The notes: generated by a model from the sequence alone, not told the origin. A stretch of DNA of 64,000 nucleotides from Acanthornis magna (GCA_036785705.1 JAWUZG010000015.1:496001-560000), one strand, 5' to 3'. Positions 37,871 to 50,723 are shown, numbered from the stretch's first letter. Made by a program: numbers and translations.

Positions 37871-40335
37871 ACAGGCCTCTGTTGCTCACATTCGTTTATT
37901 ATTTTAAAACACTGACAGAACACATCACACCATCATCTATATATATAAATTTACTTTTGCACGGCTATAAATTTATATATATAGGGCCTTTAAATCCCTG
38001 TACGTTCAGGACACACAGTTCCAGAATAGCTGCACTGGTTACAACAGAAGGATTTTCATTATGAAAACACAGAGAAGAGGCGCCGATATCAAAAACACAG
38101 AAAAAAAGAAATTAAGAAAGAGTGCAAAATGAATAAAAGTGCAAAAAAGCTTTTGTTATCATAATCACACTCCCTCCACAATGTGGTCCCCATTCTCCCC
38201 TCCAAGGATGAGTGAGCCTCAGGCCCCAGAGGAAAGCGCTGGGCTAGGGGAAGGGAGCCGGGCTGCAGCCCTCCTGTCTTTCCCTCTCTGCACCACGGAG
38301 CTCTCCCAAAGGATGAGGAGTGAGGAACATGAGCAGCCAAGTCACACCCTTCTCGAGACTCCCTTCTCCAACACCCTCATTGCACTCACGGGCCCAGATG
38401 TGCCCCTGCAGGCAGCGGCTGCCCTGAGCCCCCAGCCCTCCAAGGACCATTTGGAGGGTGTCTTTCTTTTCTGAGAGTGCTTGTGATCGCCCTGGAAAGC
38501 AGCAGAGGAAGGCGAGGGCAGGCGGCTGTGCTCTGGTGGGGCAGGCAGGGCCGCCCTCCCTGCTGAGCTCCAGGCTGGCTGCTCTCATGGAAACGGAGAC
38601 TTTGGCTTGCACTGTCCCAGTGCTGCCCATTTCCATGAGCAGGAGGAAACACTTTCCCAAGAGGCTCCAGCTGCTCTCGTGCACCCAGAGTCGGCCACAG
38701 ACCCGCCCCGCAGAAGATGCCCCATAGCTGAGGCTGGAGCACGTGGTGGAACCTCTCCTGTGGCTCCAGCTAAGCCCTGCCAACACGAGCTGCAGGGGCG
38801 GGAATGGCAGAAACAGAGACTTGGGGACCTTCACACAGAAAAACATTTGACTTGAAGAATTGTTCATTGACTTAGAAATTGTGGCTGCAGTCACATCTCT
38901 CAGAAAGTCCCCAGAGGGGAAGCTGTGGGCCAGACCCAGCCCCACTGTCCTCTCTGGCTTCTTAGTGACACGGCAGTGAACATCCCTGTGAGGAATCTGG
39001 TCAGGCAACAGGGGAAGGACAGAAAACTCTGGTGCTTCTGCCTTGGTCACAGCTGTCCTTGATGGTCCCTGAGGGGGGACTCACACTCAGTGCTCTGTGG
39101 GGATGGAGGACCTGACAAGGCAGCAAACCTTCCTTATCCTGGCCTCCCTGCTGGGACCAGGGACAGCTGCTCACGGAGGCCACATCACCTGAGACCCTGG
39201 GATGGGTGTCTGCCACCTCCCGAGCACCAGAGACCCGCACCCTAAAACAGCAACACACCCACAGCAGGGGAATGGCATGGTACTCCCACAATCACCCATC
39301 CACACGTACGCGATGCTTTGGGTTTGGATTTGAAGGACACAGAAGGTTATAAGTTTTAACAGTAAATAGCCCTTGACCACCTACAAACCCTGTAACTTCC
39401 TCACCCAGACAAATCCAGCAGCTTTGTATTCCAGCAGGTACAGCAGCCCAAGAGGCTGAGGAAGCAATGCGCAGTTCAGCAGGTGTGTGACACAGAGCCT
39501 CCCATGTCCTATCACCCTTCCAGTGGGACTGGTGTTCCTGACATCTGCTCCCGGCACAGAGCTCAGCAGCCAGACCCCCCGGGCGAGGGGCAGCACCCTG
39601 GCAGGCTGCTCTCTGAGAAGTTGTGTCTGCTCCCTGAGAGGGAGGTGAGGAGAGCCCAGGGCAGGCGGTGCCGTGGCTGGCAGTGTGGGGATGCCCCTCT
39701 GCCCGTGTTGCTGGTGCCCAGGCAGAGCACGGCTTGGTTGCACGCAGCAGCAGAGCAAGAGCCGCTGGTGCTGGTTGGACCCAGCCCTGGGGGGCAGCCC
39801 GGGCTTGGCTCATGGCTCCTCTTCCCCTTCAGTGGGATCTTCTGAGCTCCTCACCACCTCTGCTCTCCCGGGCAGCCCTGTGAGACACAAGGCTCTCCAT
39901 CCTTCACAGTAGTTTCAGATCTGATGCCTGGGTAGCAGCTCCTCTCCCAGCACCCTGGAACAGTGCTCGGTCCCTTCCCCAGCAGGAGGAACCACTTCAC
40001 CCATGGGAATACAGCAGATGAGAACAGGATGCTTTCCTAAGATGTGTCCTTGCAAGCACAAGGGCTGTGTCCAGTGTGAGGGAGCCTTTTCATTCAGATC
40101 ACACCTGGAAAGGTCTCAGCACCGTTCACAGCCTGGGCTGAAGGTCCCAGGGCTCCTCTTCTCCCCCAGCACACAGTGGCCCAGAAAGAGACTCTGTCAG
40201 CTGAAGAGACCAACTCCCACAGCATTCCCTGCAGATCGAGGGTGGCTCGGGGAGTGACTCTGGGACCCAGGGACACAGCTGTTCCTTTCCACTCCCTCTC
40301 TCCACAGCTAGCCACGCTGCAGTGCTTGAAGAGAT
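37871..40335. other. non-coding or unrecognised stretch, with AT hairpin at 37937-37984
   Basis: Minus-strand AATAAA signals near 37893 and 38132 (plus-strand TTTATT and similar) and a long region of moderate GC could be the 3' UTR of a minus-strand gene, but I find no exon chain with good splice sites in 38100-39900. A short Cys/His-rich frame at 40003-40130 only weakly recalls a C2H2 finger. Confidence 0.35.
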
Positions 40336-40652
40336 GCAAGGACATAAAAAAGGAAAGGAGAGGGAAAGCTGCCTAAATCAAACCCAAGCACTGACAAAAC
40401 AAAGACAGGGACAAGTTGCAAGTCCCGTGTGAAGAGCAAACGACAGACGTTTCAAGAGCAGGTCAAACGTGACCCCAAATATTCAATAACAAAGAGTGAA
40501 AATGCTACATTTCTGTGGGAAGCCTCAAACAGGTTGACCCAGATGTGACAGCAGCTCCCAAGGCAGCACTGCTCCAGGATGCACTGCTGGTGCACTTGCT
40601 CACATCTCTGCATCCCTGTCTTTGGGCACTGGGAAAGGAGGGAAATTGTTTT
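40336..40652 (+). repeat. inverted repeat, left copy (partner 45475-45785)
   Basis: ggacataaaaaaggaaagga ... aaagacagggacaagttgca ... gggcactgggaaaggaggga is present as its reverse complement at 45475-45785. The copies differ by a few substitutions and about 8 bp of indels. The pair flanks the retroviral remnant at 41.1-45.5 kb. Confidence 0.88.
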
Positions 40653-41540
40653 GATACCGGTATGTCATTGTTGGGAATGGGAAAGGAAGCAGCCATGGCA
40701 CTGGGATCACAGCGCTGCAGCCCACAGAGAGCCCCTGGGCAGGTGGCCGTCCTCCAGCACTGCATGGCCACCTCCTGCTGCAACAGCTCTCACAGCAGGC
40801 GTGCCAGGGTGATGGATCATGGAGAGCAGCGTGGGGGCTGCCAGGAGGCACAGGGGCTATCAGAAGTTGCTGGGACTCTGCCAGGACCCCCAGGCATGTT
40901 GGCTTTTCTGGCTCTGCAGCCCTTCAGTCCCTCCTCCATTACAAGGGACAAAGTTACATGAGCATTCCCAAAGTGGCTGCATCCCTGTTGGAAATGTGCT
41001 ACATTCTGAAAAGAACTGAAACAAACCAGGTAAATGCTGGATTTCTTTTAGCTCTGCAGGTAAAGTGATCCAGGTGCCAGGTGCTGGATGTGCCCCCAGC
41101 ATCCAGCAGCAAGCCCCTGCAGGAAGGCCACTGGCCAATTCTATTCTAAGGAAGGTTCCCACCTTCCTTAGCAGGCAACTTCTTTCCTTGACTGTAAGCC
41201 ACTGGTGTCCCTATATATACATATATATATATATATGTCGAAGTTCGTCTCAACTGCATCAACTGCAACAGTCACTTCCCTGGGCTAGTGAGAAGGGGTA
41301 TGCTGGACACATTGTCACCTTTGTTCACTTTCTTGGGCACCTGTGGTGATGCCTCTTAATACCTGAGTAGGTGGAGGAGCTCGGGCACCAGCCCCAGCAG
41401 CCCCTGTGTGTCAGAGACCGCCATATTTGGTCCTGCCATATTTGGTCCGCTGTTGTGCACGTCGACAAGACACTGTAGAAGAAGACCTTATTGTTAGTTG
41501 GTAGTTTACCCCTGTAAAAAAGTCTGATGATAGCTGGCAA

Positions 41541-43830
41541 ATGATTGTGGACTATAGAGCATTGAACAAGAAAACACCCCCCATAACTGCAGCTGTCCCT
41601 GAGGTCACTACACTGGTACATCAAATTCAGGCACATCCAGGAACATGGTATGCAGTGATTGATGTAACTAATGCATTTTTTCATGATTCTTATTCCTCAT
41701 GCTGCCTAAGATCACTTTGCATTTACCTGGGGAAGGAACCAATACACCTTCATACATCTACCTCAATGGTATAGACACAGTCCTACCTTTTGTCATCAAG
41801 TAATACACCGCACTTTAACACAACATACTGCAGCTGCTGAGGTACAGATTTTACAATACATAGATGACATTCTCATACAGGGATTGTATATAGAACAGGT
41901 GCAACAGAAACTGGATGCCATTATTGAATTACTGCGGCAATGTGGGTGGGCAGTCAATTCTCAAAAAATCCAGGGTACAGCCCAAGAATTTAAATACTTA
42001 GACATCACCTGGACTTGAGGAATTCAACAAATTCCAGAGAAAGCTCTAGCCAGTATTCAAAATTGGCCAACCCCAGAAAATAAGAAGGGGGTAGAGCACT
42101 TCTGGGGTGCTGTTGGGTACTGGCGATCATTTGCACCTGGTTTAGCAGTGTTACTCAAACCATTGTACAAAGTAACCTGGAAAAGGGCTTAGTTTGAGTG
42201 GGGGTCAGCACAGCAGACCGCCTTTGATAAAACCCGAGCAACCACTCAGGTACATATGGAATTGCATCCAATGCATCCGGGACCAGTAGAACTACACATT
42301 ACCTTGGAAAGGGATGTGGCCCTGTGGAGCCGAAGGCAGCTCCAAGATGGGCAAAGGCATCCATTGGGCTTTTGGTCTCACTGCCTGACAGGAGCCAAAG
42401 GCAGATACACAGCATTTGAAAAGGCCTTGCTGGCCATGTACTGGGCTCTCCTTGACACTGAAGCCAGAACTGTGGGTCTGTGCCAGTGGTCACACGGGTC
42501 TTAGCGCCGGTAGCTACCCACAAAATAGGACACGCACAGGAAGTGACCATAGTGAAAATGAAGTGGTACACACAGAAAAGCTCAAAGCCAGGGCCAAAGG
42601 GAATCCATCAACTACATGAACCTGTAAGTCAAGGACACACAGAACCTAACCAGGGAACCCATGACATGCACAGCTATCAAATAGGCAGATGGGGAAAACC
42701 ATATGACCAATTAACAGATATTCAGAAACAAACTGCATAGTTTATTGATGATAGTGCAGGGACTAGACGTGGTAAGCAGAGCTGGAAAACTGCTGCACTT
42801 AATCCAGCTACACAAACTCAGTTGGTAATTGAAGGAGAAGGAGGTAGCAGTCAGCTGGCTGAACTGATTGCTGCCTGGCAAGCCATAGATGCGACACTGT
42901 CGAGTGCTATTTGTTATCTATACACAGACTCCTGGACAGTGGCATAGCGACTTGTAAATTGGCTAGGCAAATGGCATGCAGATAACTGGCAAATAGGCAC
43001 AAAAAATGGTGTGGGTAAAAAAGACTACTGGGTTAAGATATGAAATCTCTAACAAGAATGAGAGGTGCAAGTGTTTCTTGTTAATGCTCACACTGCAGAA
43101 GAAGATGAGACAGAGATGGAATGTGCAAGTACATCAGTCAACTCGTGTGGGGAAAGTGGATACAAATCCACATCAAACAGATATACAGATGCTAGCCAAA
43201 TGGGCACACGAGAAAACTGGCCATGTGGGTTGTGATACTACAGTAGCATGGACCAAACAGTGAAGTATACATATTCCACCACTGTTCACATACGTGATGT
43301 GTCTCACATTGCAGGATAAAGGAACCTGAGTACAACCTATGGAACAAATCAAAAGGGGTAAAGGGCCTGCTGAAGTGTGGCAAATTCACTACATAGGCCC
43401 TCTCCTTGAACACAGGGGACAGTGCCAAGTTTGTTTGCAATTGACACCTTTTCAGGTGTCATGGTAGCTGTTCCAAGCAGGTACAGCAACAGCCATATGA
43501 CAATCCAATGTTTAGATACCATTGAATTATACTATAGGACACCTGTAAAAATCCAATCAAATAATGGGTCACATTCAAGAATCACCAAGTACAAGCTTGG
43601 GCAGAAGACTGGGGAATAAATTGGGTTTGGCACCTGCTCTACCATCCACAAGCAGCTGACCTTGTTGATCACCCAAATGGCTTGCTAAAGCAACAACTAA
43701 AGCGTCTGGAAGACAACTCCTATAAAAAGTGGGTAGACAATTTATCTGAGGCTGTATGGATATTAAACAACTGTGTAGTGGCTGAAACACAAACCCCCCT
43801 GATGTGTATGAAGGGTCGAAATACATGACC
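41541..43830 (+). pseudogene. second endogenous retrovirus pol, heavily decayed
   Basis: RT begins at 41541 (VDYRALNKKTPPITAAVP), continues through frameshifts, and has the YIDD site at 41857-41868. The thumb and connection follow (FWGAVGYWRSFAPGL, about 42100-42140). RNase H-like pieces lie at 42730-42965 (FIDDSAG; YTDSWTVA followed by a stop). The integrase zinc finger and core lie at about 43140-43830 (HEKTGHVGC; DNG-like nnGSH). Every domain has stops or shifts. The wording is closest to ERVL/spuma-like Pol, but it is clearly a different family from 25.6-28.7 kb. It is a fossil. Confidence 0.75.
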
Positions 43831-45474
43831 TGTTAAATTCCCTGTCACCTCAATAAACTGTATCAATGGTCAAGAGTATCAAGCCCAAGTAGAAGGTAAC
43901 CTGTCTGTTACACACACTCACATTTCGCCCAGCAGAGATACAATGGGTAAAAACTGGTCTACTGATTAAGACACCAGAAGATCAGAAAGTGTTCAAATAT
44001 TTTGCTTACACTCCTGCTTTAGTAGCCAGTGGATTTGTAGCATTGAATCCTGAACAGCCACAACCTAAGGGGCAACTCATCCTGGGCATTCAGAACACCA
44101 CTCCTGCAACCCGAGTACTCCCTACTGGAACTATAAGGACAATTTTCTTTTGGGTTATGCCTTTGGGTTAGCCATGCAGGGTCCCGAGGAATTTTACTTT
44201 TCAGAGTCCTATCACTGCAGAGGTGGTAGCAGCGGAAACAAACCCAGCAGTTACTATCGGTATTCCAGGGGAAGTGCACTTGCATTGAGTACTTGCTCAA
44301 CACTTACGTTAGAGAGAGCAATACCTGGGAGCGGGGGGGGGGGGGGGTGCAACTGTTCTTCTGCTTATGTTTTTACTGGGTACCTCAAAATCACACCCCT
44401 CTGGAACAAAACGTCTGGGTGATGCTGGCTAAGGCAATTGACAGGATACCATTTGCCTTAGCACTGCTATGCCTCAGAACCTGTGGACGCACTATTCTAA
44501 GAACTCTCTCCTTTCTCATGAATCGTATGGGGAACAAAGATAAGCTGAATTCTTCTTGCTCTTTCTAATCTATGTTTTGGAACTGAGTGCTGTAAGGGCC
44601 TCAGCCAATCACCCTGGGGGGTGGATGGCTATGGACCAATCTGTTAGACTCTTACCATGTATATAAGTAGATTTTCAACGATAAAGCTCTCTCTCTTGCT
44701 CGCACCTGCCTGTGTGTTCTCTCGCTCCTTACTGCCGTAACAGCGACAAGAACCCACTGATGATGTGTTTGATCGGCGTTCCTCTCACCACCCGTGAGAT
44801 GTAACAGTTAGGTAAGGGCACTCCTGTGCCTGTGATCTGCTCACCTCCATGATTGTGGTGACAATTATCTCAACTCGGAAAACCTCCTGCTTTGCCCCCC
44901 CAGAGTTACAGATTTTAGGCACTTTGAATGCAGACAGTTGAACTACCTTTAACTTTAGCAGGACGGAAAATGGTCCTATTGCTTGGTGGGTTAATGTTAC
45001 AATACCGTGACATCAAAATACTTCACACTGGTGTAATTCAACTACAGCACAGTAAACTTTCAGTTTTAGTGTATATATACAACTCCCACAAAGTATCTTT
45101 TTAATCTGTGGAGACCGTGCTTGAGCTGGAGTGCCAATGGCAATTAAAGGGCGACCCTGTCCTTTAGGAAAGCTAACCCTTTTTCTTTCCTAACATGACT
45201 GCAGCAGTATGGATCAAACAAAACCAAACTCACCGTCATCACACTCAGGACACACATGCTTCTTCTCCTGACTGCCAAGATAATCACTGCCTCTTCATTG
45301 ACTCCTGGGGTTGCTAGTGCGAAAGCCCTCACAAGCTTGAACAGGCTTAGCTACTGGTGGGCAAAGTTGAATAATTCTACTAGTATAGCTATATCTAATT
45401 TACTAATTAATGTAAACGGCATTAGACATGCTACCCTACAAAATCAAGCAACAATTGATTTCCTACTTCTAACA
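43831..45474 (+). pseudogene. retroviral 3' region: env-like remnants with an embedded short LTR-like segment
   Basis: 43989-44171 and 45256-45474 are open pieces. The second includes HATLQNQATIDFLLL, which resembles the helix before the disulfide loop of a retroviral Env transmembrane subunit, and is cut off at 45475 where the inverted repeat begins. Between them 44590-44743 looks like a short LTR: TGTAAGGGCCTC, CCAAT, tatataag, a poly(A)-like gataaag, and an end ccgtaaca. The order (env, LTR, env-like) suggests two overlapping insertions. 44332-44347 is a long G run. Confidence 0.45.
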
Positions 45475-45785
45475 CATTTCCCTCCTTTCCCAGTGCCCAA
45501 AGACAGGGATGCAGAGATGTGAGCAAGTGCACCAGCAGTGCATCCTGGAGCAGTGCTGCCTTGAGAGCTGCTGTCACATCTGGGTCAACCTGTTTGAGGC
45601 TTCCCATGGAAATGTAGCATTTTGACTCTTTGTGACTGAATATTTGGGGTCACATTAGACCTGCTCTTGAACCGTCTGTTGCTTGCTCTTAACGCAGAAC
45701 TTGCAACTTGTCCAAGCCTTTCTTTTGTCAATGCCTGGGTTTGATTTAGGCAGCTCTCCCTCTCCTTTTTTATGTCCTTGCATAA
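45475..45785 (-). repeat. inverted repeat, right copy (partner 40336-40652)
   Basis: Reverse complement of 40336-40652. Its left edge abruptly ends the env-like open frame, so it is a rearrangement boundary. 45786-46180 beyond it shows no feature I can name. Confidence 0.88.
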
Positions 45786-46555
45786 AACAGTTTGTCTTAG
45801 AGTTCCTGCCTGTGTGCTCACAAGTGCATTTTACAAAACCCTTTCTGGTGTGTGTGTTCCCATGGGAATGTTCATCCTCCCTGGCTCTGGGCTAAGGTTA
45901 TCATTCCGTTGTGGTTGGTAACGCTGGGCTGTGGTAGGAGAGAATGGCTGCAGCTGAATGGAATCTGCAGGCTGTGCTCAGCATTGCCATCCCTGCTGGG
46001 CTACAGGAGCCTTCCAGAGGGAACTGTCAATAATTACACCTTTAGGCTTTTCTCCTGCGAGAGCCAAGCCATGAGACAAATCTTCCAATGTGGCCTTGCC
46101 TTTTGCCTTGCCTTGGCCTCCCTTTCCCAATGCTCTGCACCTACCCAAACCCCAAGGTCAAGTCCGAGAGGACAGGAACGCAAACACAGGGGTCTGACTA
46201 AACCAGGAGTGGGCGTTTAACTCGTTCCTTTTCCTTTTCTGCCTGCCTGCCTTCCCCTGTCCAGGGCACTCTGCCTGGCATCCTACGGGCAGAGCCCAGC
46301 AGGTGCATGGCCTGGGCTCTGCTCCAGCTCTCAGGCAGCCCTGTTGTTAAGGAAACTTCCCTGCCTGAACATCCTGGAGGGATTTTGGCAGTCACACTCA
46401 CACCACCAGACTGTTCCTGCGGGGTCTGAATCCCCTTCACAGTGCACGGCTCAAGTGTGCCGAAGGGTGCCCCCACTGACTCCCTGCACTCCCCACTCTC
46501 ACACAGTCAGACCAGGTTTCCCATAGCAGAGTCTCACACGTGTTCCACAGAACAA

Positions 46556-47073
46556 TTTATTCACAGTGCAGGAACACAGAAACAGCTCAAGCTGGTGCCT
46601 CCAGGGAGGGACCTTGAACCCCTGGGATTTTACACCTTCACAGTCCAAGCACACCAAAGCCTCAGCTCTTCCTCTGGAATCTTGGCATCTGCCCTGTCTG
46701 AGTGTCCACTGACCTGCCTGTGCCACAGGTCCCCAGGCCCTTTGTCCTGCCAAGGGGCAGCAGGGCTTGGGTCATGGGCTCTTGCCTCGGGCTCCTGCCA
46801 GCCACAGCTCAGCCTGGAGCTGGCACTGCAGCTGCACCCCGAGCTACCTGCACCAGGTGTATTCCTCAGCACCTGTGCTTTGCAGCTGCCAAGGAACAGT
46901 ACACAGGGCCTCCTACTCAGACCACTGGGACGGCATGCTGGAGCTGCTGGAGCTGCCTGAGCACAGCCCGAGGTGCGTGAATGCAAAGAGAGAAAAGTAG
47001 AGCCCAAACCGTGCATTTTTGGGGTGGCAATTCCTTGCATTTCTTCTTTGCTGTCAAGGACACTTTGCCTCAC
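46556..47073 (-). CDS. candidate transcript head-to-head with FSIP2-like, arm 1
   Basis: A minus-strand frame at 47073-46630 ends ...LWCAWTVKV* and is followed 70 bp later by AATAAA (46556-46561). The same frame, stop and signal occur in arm 2. Composition is Cys/Ser/Pro-rich and no domain is recognised. It may be a non-coding transcript or a chance frame kept by the recent duplication. Confidence 0.22.
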
Positions 47074-47232
47074 AGAATGACAAAACAGGAGGGGGAAGTG
47101 GCCTGTGGACAGGAGCTCTCACAGCAGGGTCACACGGAGCGGGTGGCCCACAGGCCTGTCCAAAGGGGTCTCCAGATGGACTTCCTCCCCCCAGGTGTGG
47201 TGGGCAGTTTCCGTGTGGCGCAATGTCAGTCA

Positions 47233-47325
47233 GGTGATGTGACAAAGCGGTGATGTGACAAAGCAGTGATGCGACAAAGCAGTGATGTGACAACACGATG
47301 ATGTGACAACACGATGATGTAACAA
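47233..47325. repeat. short tandem repeat (gatgtgacaaagcagt-type), arm 1
   Basis: Five to six units of gatgtgacaaagcagt, the last with aacac in place of aagca. The matching place in arm 2 (about 60840-60905) has fewer units. A 52-bp duplication follows at about 47365-47460 (cagcaccacgagagctcttg). Confidence 0.7.
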
Positions 47326-47720
47326 TGCCCCATCACTGGGAGATCTCTGGAGCACGAGGAGACAGTGCAGGATCACAGCACCACGAGAGCTCTTGGAAGG
47401 AGCTGCAGAGCACTGCTCAGGATCACAGCACCACGAGAACTCTTGGAAGAAGCTGTGGAGAATCATCTCACTGCTGGTGTCCTGCCAAAAGGCAGAGGCA
47501 CTGCTGAGTGCACTGAGAATTAGGGGGGAGGAGAGCAGTGGGCTGATAGAGAGGGCTCAGCCAGGGAGGCATGGGGCTTGGGACGGCTGCTCTAAGGCCT
47601 CAGGACCTGTGCTCTCCTGCACCTGCCATGCAGGAGGCTTCTTGAGCTACTGCCTGAGTGTCCGTGTCTTCCCAGCTCAGCCCCACAACACCACACCTGG
47701 GAGACTGAACCACCAGGCTG

Positions 47721-50700
47721 ATGGATTCTGACCTGCTGGACCTCCCACTTGGAGTCAAGATCTATGTGAAGCCCAAATCCAAGCCTGTCTTCTGCAGGGG
47801 AAAGCTGGGAGAAAAGGTAAAGGAAGTAAAAGAGGGTAGAAAAGCTCTCCTCTTTCATGGGGCCCCCATCATGCACAGAAGTTCTTGTGGCCACATGCTC
47901 TACAGCAGGAGCTGCAGCCCTTCAGTCAGGCAGGGATGGGCAGCAGAGGGAAGCTCCAGGCTCCCTGGAACACAGGGAAGAAGCACCTGTCAATCTCCTC
48001 ATTGGTTTCTGGCACTGTGCATGTGTGGCCAGGCCCCTGCCTGCAGCAGGCTGCTGTGTGTCTGGGTGCCCGAGCAATGTGGCCCTCTAGCTCATCCTGC
48101 AATGTCGAGCCAGGCTCTGGTGCACCTTTGAGGGAGACTTCAATCTTCTCCTGCTTTTTGTGTTGGCATATTTGGAAGAGCTTGGTTTTCCCTGGGTGGG
48201 GGAATGCACACACTATCCTCCTCCTCCTCCAGCTTACACTGCACCTTCCCACACCAGAGACTTGCCAAAAGCAAAGGCAGAGGCAAATATCACAGCCCTT
48301 GGGCCTGTCTAACCCGAAGAGACTGCTTTCATCCATTCTCCACTGGCTGCATTTGAACCACTGGGCTTGACCTTTTCAGTTGGAAGGTTCTTTTGTAGAT
48401 GTATCTGCACTTCTTCCTGGTGGCCTGTTTGCTGAGGGGGTTGCTACTGGGGTTGCTGCTTGGGTTTGTCTTCTCTCCCTCAGCCCATCCCATCACAGCT
48501 CAGCCTGGCCCAGCATGGCCCCACAGTCTTTCTGTGAGGGCCTCTGTGCCTTCAGAATGATGGAGAAGAGCATTGGTCTTCAAAGTACCTTGCTTTTTTC
48601 ACAAGTACTGCATGACACCTGTTTGCTACTCTCTTCTGCCTTCTTCATGCTCTGGGAAATCTCTCTTACAGCTTCAAGGGCCATGTCTATCTTTCACCCT
48701 GGAAGATCCGTACTCACGCCACCTCAGCCTGGAATACAACTGCCTGCATGACCCCCACCTTCGGGACTACCACAGGCGCAAGGATGTCCTGCGCTTGCTG
48801 AAGAGACGGGGCTTCGTCGCCAGTGACAACAAGGTAGGTTTGGTGTTGGGCTGATCAAGAACAGCCCTCTTCAAGCAGGGCTCCCATAGCCCTTGGTGCA
48901 GCCACCTGCTGCTGCTGGAGGGCAGGGCTGTGCGCTGGTGTCCCTGGGAGCAGAAGTAGCACCAACATCCCCCTGGCAAGTCCCAGTCCTGCCCTTCTCA
49001 GGCTGCCCATTGCTGCCTGGTTCAGCCCTGGCTGGGGGGACATCAGGGGCCCTGACACCGGGGGTAGGGGGGAGGGCTGGGGGCAGCTCCCCTCCCGCTG
49101 GGGTTGGGCTGTTTCGGGGAAGGCCATCTGCACTGACAGTGCTTTGGGGATTCTGTCCTCGTCCCTCCATAGGTGATTTGCACTCTGAAGGAGTTCAACG
49201 AGTACAGGATGTACCTGAGCAGGCTCAAGCGGCAGTCAGAGCAGATCTTGCGGCAGCAAGGGGTAGGCAAAGCAGTGTGTTCAGGGGAATGGGACAGTGG
49301 TGCCCAGGGCCGGGGACAGGCTGTTCCTTGCTGGGGACACGGTCAGTGCAGAAGAGAGGAGGGCTGTGCTGTGCTGTGCTGTGCTGTGCTGTGCTGTGCT
49401 GTGCTGTGCTGTGCTGTGCTGCTGGGCTGGGCTGGGCTGGGTGCTGTGGCAGGGAAAAGACTCCATGGCTGGGAGCTGAGCCGGTGCAGGGCACTGGGCT
49501 GGGCACGGGCAGCAGGGCCATGTGCAGGCACATGCAGTCCTGAGAAAAGCCCTTCTCTCCTGCCCTCGTGGCCTGGCTGAAGCAGAGTCCTGGCCTGGGC
49601 CCGCGGGAAGCCTCAGCATGCAGGGGCTGAGTGCTTGTCCAGGCAACATGAGCCACAACCTGGTGTCACCTTTCAGGAAGGGCTTCTGCCATCCTGGGCC
49701 AAATTAAAAGATGGCCCCAAACTGCCAGGAACCACCGACACTTCCTGCCAGGCAGAGCGGCGGCTGCAGCGTCAGAAACCTTCTTGCCCACCTCCACAGG
49801 AAAGCAAAGGGTCCCCTCTGAAATCAGGGAGATTCAGAAGATTGAAAACAGCTTTGGACGAGGGCCAAACCTACTCCAGAGCTAAGCTGGGCACTGACAC
49901 CCAGTGGAAACCAAACAGCACTGCTGATCACATCTTTGAGCAGCTGACTGCAGCAGAAGCCCAGAAACTCCAAGATATTGTTGCAACCATTGTACACAGA
50001 GTGTTTGCGAGGCTGAAGGTTCCTCGGGATCAGCGTCTCAATTTTTTAAGGAACGCTGCCCGGAGGATCAGAGGAAGTGTTTTCAGCAGGCGTGTGAAAG
50101 CAGAGCCTGCAGAGACCCCTCTAGACTATTGTCAGGAAATGGAAATGGTGGCCAAGGAGCTTGTAGCAACAGTGTTGGAGAGCTTGGGCAATCGTCTGGA
50201 GTCCAAAACTTCTGAGCCAGGGAGCGCAGCCAGGCAGAAGGAGCAGCCTGTTGATAGAGGAGCCACCCGAGCAGACAAATCCAAGGAAGCTGAAACAGCC
50301 TCCTCATACAGAGCACGTTTACATGCTTGCCTTGACAAACTCACCAGACAAGTTGTTAAGAATGTTCACTGCCTCTTGAAATCGATGATAGCTTCTCAGT
50401 TTGAAGGAGACTCCTACTGTGAGAACACCGAAATCCTGGAGCTTCCCAAGGGTAAGTTCTCCAACAGACAGATGCAGCCAGGATTCCCTGGAGCATCCAA
50501 AGAACAGAGCCAGGAAGCAAGCACAGGAGTAAAGCTGCCTGCCTTAGGACCACAGCTCCATGCACAACAGACTGGCTATGCCAAAACCATGGAGCCTGAG
50601 GATCCTGTAGCCTCACGCAACTCTTTAGATATACCAACCATGGCAAATCGGATCATTCAGTCTCTATTGGACCGGATTGGTCAGCATGGACCTGCACTGA

Positions 50701-50723
50701 CACCCAAAGAGAATTTTCAATGA
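47721..50723 (+). CDS. FSIP2-like: FSIP2-like gene, arm 1 copy, 464 aa
   Basis: Four exons, all phase 0: 47721-47816 (32 codons), 48672-48833 (54), 49173-49262 (30), 49677-50723 (348 plus stop). The N-terminus (LLDLPLGVK), the second exon (YNCLHDPHLRDYHRRKD ... SDNK) and the third (VICTLKEFNEYRMYLSRL) follow fibrous sheath-interacting protein 2 in order. The large exon has two helical units (TAAEAQKLQDIVATIVHRVF; EMVAKELVATVLESLGNR) like the repeats of FSIP2. FSIP2 is a sperm-tail fibrous sheath protein tied to AKAP4 and is about 6900 aa in human, so this is a very short relative. The start is the first ATG before LLDLP. Splice sites are consensus and no stop interrupts. Near its end it lacks a stretch present in arm 2 (after EPEDP). 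An AATAAA lies 239 bp past the stop. Function is inferred from homology only. Confidence 0.82.
49366..49420. repeat. (GTGCT)11 microsatellite in intron 3, arm 1
   Basis: Eleven perfect gtgct units, followed by (gctgg)n. The arm 2 counterpart at 59335-59369 has seven units. Confidence 0.92.

Noticed and set aside
38244..39050. 268-aa minus-strand frame
   Set aside because: No recognisable domain, no consistent splice sites and no matching neighbour; probably chance in GC-rich sequence, though a minus-strand 3' UTR here was not excluded.
40003..40130. Possible C2H2 zinc finger (CVQCEGAF...)
   Set aside because: The His pair is not at the required spacing and there is only one unit.
49225..49656. 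Frames with AQHST or VLCCA repeats in both palindrome arms
   Set aside because: They are products of the (GTGCT)n microsatellite lying in an intron of FSIP2-like.
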